A stretch of 64,000 bases of DNA, from positions 24,714,214 through 24,778,213 of the forward strand of contig CM049320.1 of the NCBI GenBank assembly GCA_026874595.1. The letters run 5' to 3'. The notes under the pieces were generated by a model, which saw nothing but the letters and a program-made list of their open reading frames with translations, was not told the origin of the DNA and did not search any database. The stretch's first letter is position 1. Every line of letters begins with the position of its first letter. Positions 61,389 to 64,000 of this stretch are shown piece by piece. The position numbers were made by a program, and so were the translations under genes. This stretch comes from Sipunculus nudus. Its lineage: Eukaryota > Annelida > Sipuncula > Golfingiida > Sipunculidae.

Positions 61389-63110
61389 GTTTCTGTTTGT
61401 ACCGCGTCGGAGAAGAATTCCGTTGTATTATTAGAGAGAATACTCAACTCGCTATGTGTTATAGAGACTACTTTAACTTGATGTAGGCGGGAATGTTACA
61501 GAATTATTTATTAATGATATTCCTGAAATATCATCATAACACAGTTAAAAAGGAGGGTAGTCTAACATTCCCATTTGTGCGTGGTACAGTTGGCCTGACA
61601 AAATCTAATGTCACGTATGTTTGTTTCCTATTTCAAACAATAATTTGCATTAAAAGATTCTGACTCTCATATAGACGTCTCGGACTCGAGAAACTAATAC
61701 ATATGAACAGTTCATATTTGACTTTAACAAAGATTCATGGTGTCATTGCGCTCACATATAATTTCATCAAGATATCTACAAACCTCATTTACTGCATTAC
61801 CATGACCCATATAAACCCATTTGAAAATAGTGTTCATGCGCAATTTCAACATTTCTTATGTGAACAACAACTCGAACAATTATTAAGTTATAATTCGCAA
61901 GAAACTAGCGACGCCCGCTGGCAGCGACTGGCACTCGGTGAAGGTCATGTTTAGTTCAATATGTCTTGTTCAAATAACAAGCATCCTTCCCAGAAAGCTG
62001 TTGTCTATAATTAACAAAGAATGGCAAGAAAACATATAATACAAGTATATCAAAACTTTGACATGAAAACTTGCTATCTAGATTATATCATTTGTCACAG
62101 AGGAATATTGTATAGCATTACTTGTTTGGCGTAGTTGATGAAAACTAATAATATGATAAATAGTTTTAACAAATTATTAACCTTATTGTCATATCACATA
62201 ACCAAAGGAAAATTTAGTAAGAAGCACTCCTCTGGATTTGTCTTTCAAGTTCTTAATTGGCAAAGTTATTTTAAGCCTTACGTGTTCTGCTGAAAAACAG
62301 ATATCTCGAGTTGCCTATATTGTGCCTAAACCACACAAATATAATCTCAATGGAAGGGGAACAAAACATTCCCCGTCATTAACTACTTAGAATGACCTGG
62401 TTGTGATATATTTGTTCATCTGGAATTGGGGCGCTGATGGGAGACATACATCAAATGTTTAACATCATATTTTTCATGCTATGCCTTTCAACCAATCCAA
62501 AATTGATATATTTGGAAAACAAGATTCAACCTCTATTCCCATTTCTAAATTTCTGAATCCAGGAACAGGTATTGCTGATGTTTGGAAGACAAATTTAGTT
62601 GACTTTCATTATATTTGTGTGCATGTGTAAATGTACTGATGTCTTGATATGTTTTGTTGTAATAAATTAACAAAAAACTCTATTCCCCCTACAAAAAAAA
62701 TATTAGACAAATCCTAGTTCGCTTGTCTGGCAATTGTTGAACAAGTCATAGCACTTTCTCGCATAGAACATGTGCAATCCGTAGCCCTAAAGAGTTCATT
62801 AAGTCACCAAGGGAAACTCAAATGTTAGGAATTTCTACATTCTAGTCACAGCCAACAAAATATCCTTGCGATTTCTAACTCTCAAAGTTAAGGACTTCTC
62901 CTTTGACTTGGATAAAACTGTGTCCATATACCTGAGGATATGTAGCAATGTATATCATTCAACAACAACGTATTTATAACCTGTGTCATTGTAAAAGGCT
63001 GGAATAACTAGTATGTCATCGCAACTTGGAGCAGGGAGGAATGTTTTCTTCGATCAAACCACATCGTGACTGAGATAAAAAGCGCTTTCTGCTGAAAGCA
63101 TTATGTAGCT
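61389..63110. other. Non-coding stretch upstream of GT15 copy B
   Basis: No gene supported. The first few hundred bases should include the copy B promoter; no TATA box with clear spacing was recognised. Confidence 0.4.
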
Positions 63111-63804
63111 TGGGTCTAAATGTGGTAATTATAATTCCATGCAAATGCTTTTGTTACAATGTCCGAAAGAGACCAACTTTGATCATCTCGCCCTATTTTG
63201 CTCACTGCATATAGGCACGCCACGACCCAGTCAGCCATCGTGAGTACCTCAGGCATTTCCTCGATGAAGGTTTCCAAAGTCAAAGATGTTTGTGCCAGGA
63301 CTAAGTGATCTAACCTGTGCTTTGACAGATCTGGACTTTCAAGTGTCCGATGTAAAAGTAACCTAGTCAATATGAAGAAAAAGATTAAAGATTGGTTGAA
63401 ATCATTACTTAACAAAAATAGTAACAGGAATCCCAAAATACTAACAACCAGTTCCGCATGGCTTAAACAGAACAGCCAAATGACCTAACAAAAGAACATG
63501 TATAAAAATTAGAGCATATCACAGCAAAAACGGAAATCCAGGGTATAATACATGATGAAAACAGGCACACTAAGGGGAATCATTAGTGAAAGGTTACTAT
63601 CGTTGCAATAAGAGACCATGCTGAACATTTCTTTTATTTCGATAGGTACAAAGGGGGCAGAAAATCTACAGTTCGCCAAAATCGATCTGATACTGCCACA
63701 ATATTTGAACGCAATGACGGCTGTCGTCCATGAAATTAGAAAAGATCCTGACATTGATTTACCTTAAAAGTTTGCTGGTATGTGCAAGTAGCTACGGAGA
63801 CAAG

Positions 63805-63985
63805 TACAGTGAACTCCCGTATGACGACCACCCCTCTAACACGACCAACCCGCTAACACGACCACTTTTCTTGGTCCCAGAATTGTCAATTAAAAATTAT
63901 CATATAAACAACTTCGGTAACACGACCACCCCGCTATCCCCGTATCGCGACGACTGGCCCATGGCGACCGCGGCCCATTGAGCAG
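63805..63985. repeat. Dispersed CTCCCGTATGACGACC-type repeat
   Basis: ACAGTGAACTCCCGTATGAC is followed by ACGACC-type phrases repeated several times (CTAACACGACC, GTAACACGACC). It resembles the flank of the 17-bp array at 27738 and a fragment near 17855. Its right end may lie beyond the window. Confidence 0.5.
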
Positions 63986-64000
63986 ATGACACGCTCATCG

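Overview
The window looks like nuclear DNA from an animal. I would guess a marine lophotrochozoan, most likely a mollusc, because the DNA is AT-rich and gene-poor, packed with short dispersed elements, tRNA-like SINE fragments, minisatellites and long TA runs, and divided into CpG-poor and CpG-normal halves as in animals with mosaic DNA methylation. No bacterial, phage or organelle features were seen. The species assignment is inference; no marker gene fixes it.

Only two genes can be called with confidence. Both lie on the minus strand in the last 8 kb (56437-57453 and 60366-61388) and form a tandem pair of intronless paralogues. Each encodes a short type II membrane protein (338 and 340 residues) with the motifs of glycosyltransferase family 15, the Kre2/Mnt1 alpha-1,2-mannosyltransferases best known from fungi. 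Both carry a DDD metal motif where the yeast enzymes have E-P-D. The second copy has alanine in place of the glutamate that matches the proposed catalytic Glu329 of yeast Kre2. A GT15 tandem pair in an animal-type genome, with one copy missing a key residue, is the most interesting coding feature here.

The other 56 kb holds no gene I can support. It splits near 31.95 kb. To the left, CpG is strongly depleted (1 CpG in each of two 600-base blocks counted); to the right it is common (20 and 21 in matching blocks). Members of the same repeat families show CpG decayed to TpG/CpA on the left and intact on the right. This fits germline methylation of the left side, possibly the intron of a large gene running off the left edge with its 5' end near 32 kb. 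Within the left half, short islands keep their CpGs and are candidate regulatory elements.

Repeats, left to right: a dispersed element built of about 150-bp subunits carrying nuclear-receptor DR1-type sites (4342-4895, with an inverted relative at 40541-41046); SINE-like fragments (8.8-9.1 kb, 29.35 kb); a palindromic minisatellite (11.46-11.76 kb); a 22-bp minisatellite with a 66-bp higher-order period (13.85-14.73 kb); a 58-bp satellite with a 174-bp higher-order period (15.95-17.15 kb); two 299-bp MITEs (20.6 and 21.8 kb); a 17-bp array (27.9-29.2 kb); a foldback element (38.54-39.07 kb); a 54-bp array (39.13-39.44 kb); a pair of GGATCC-ended elements (38.3 and 49.1 kb); a hAT-like MITE with a near-perfect 8-bp target duplication (49.88-50.38 kb); and many TA, ATT, GA and poly-G/C tracts.
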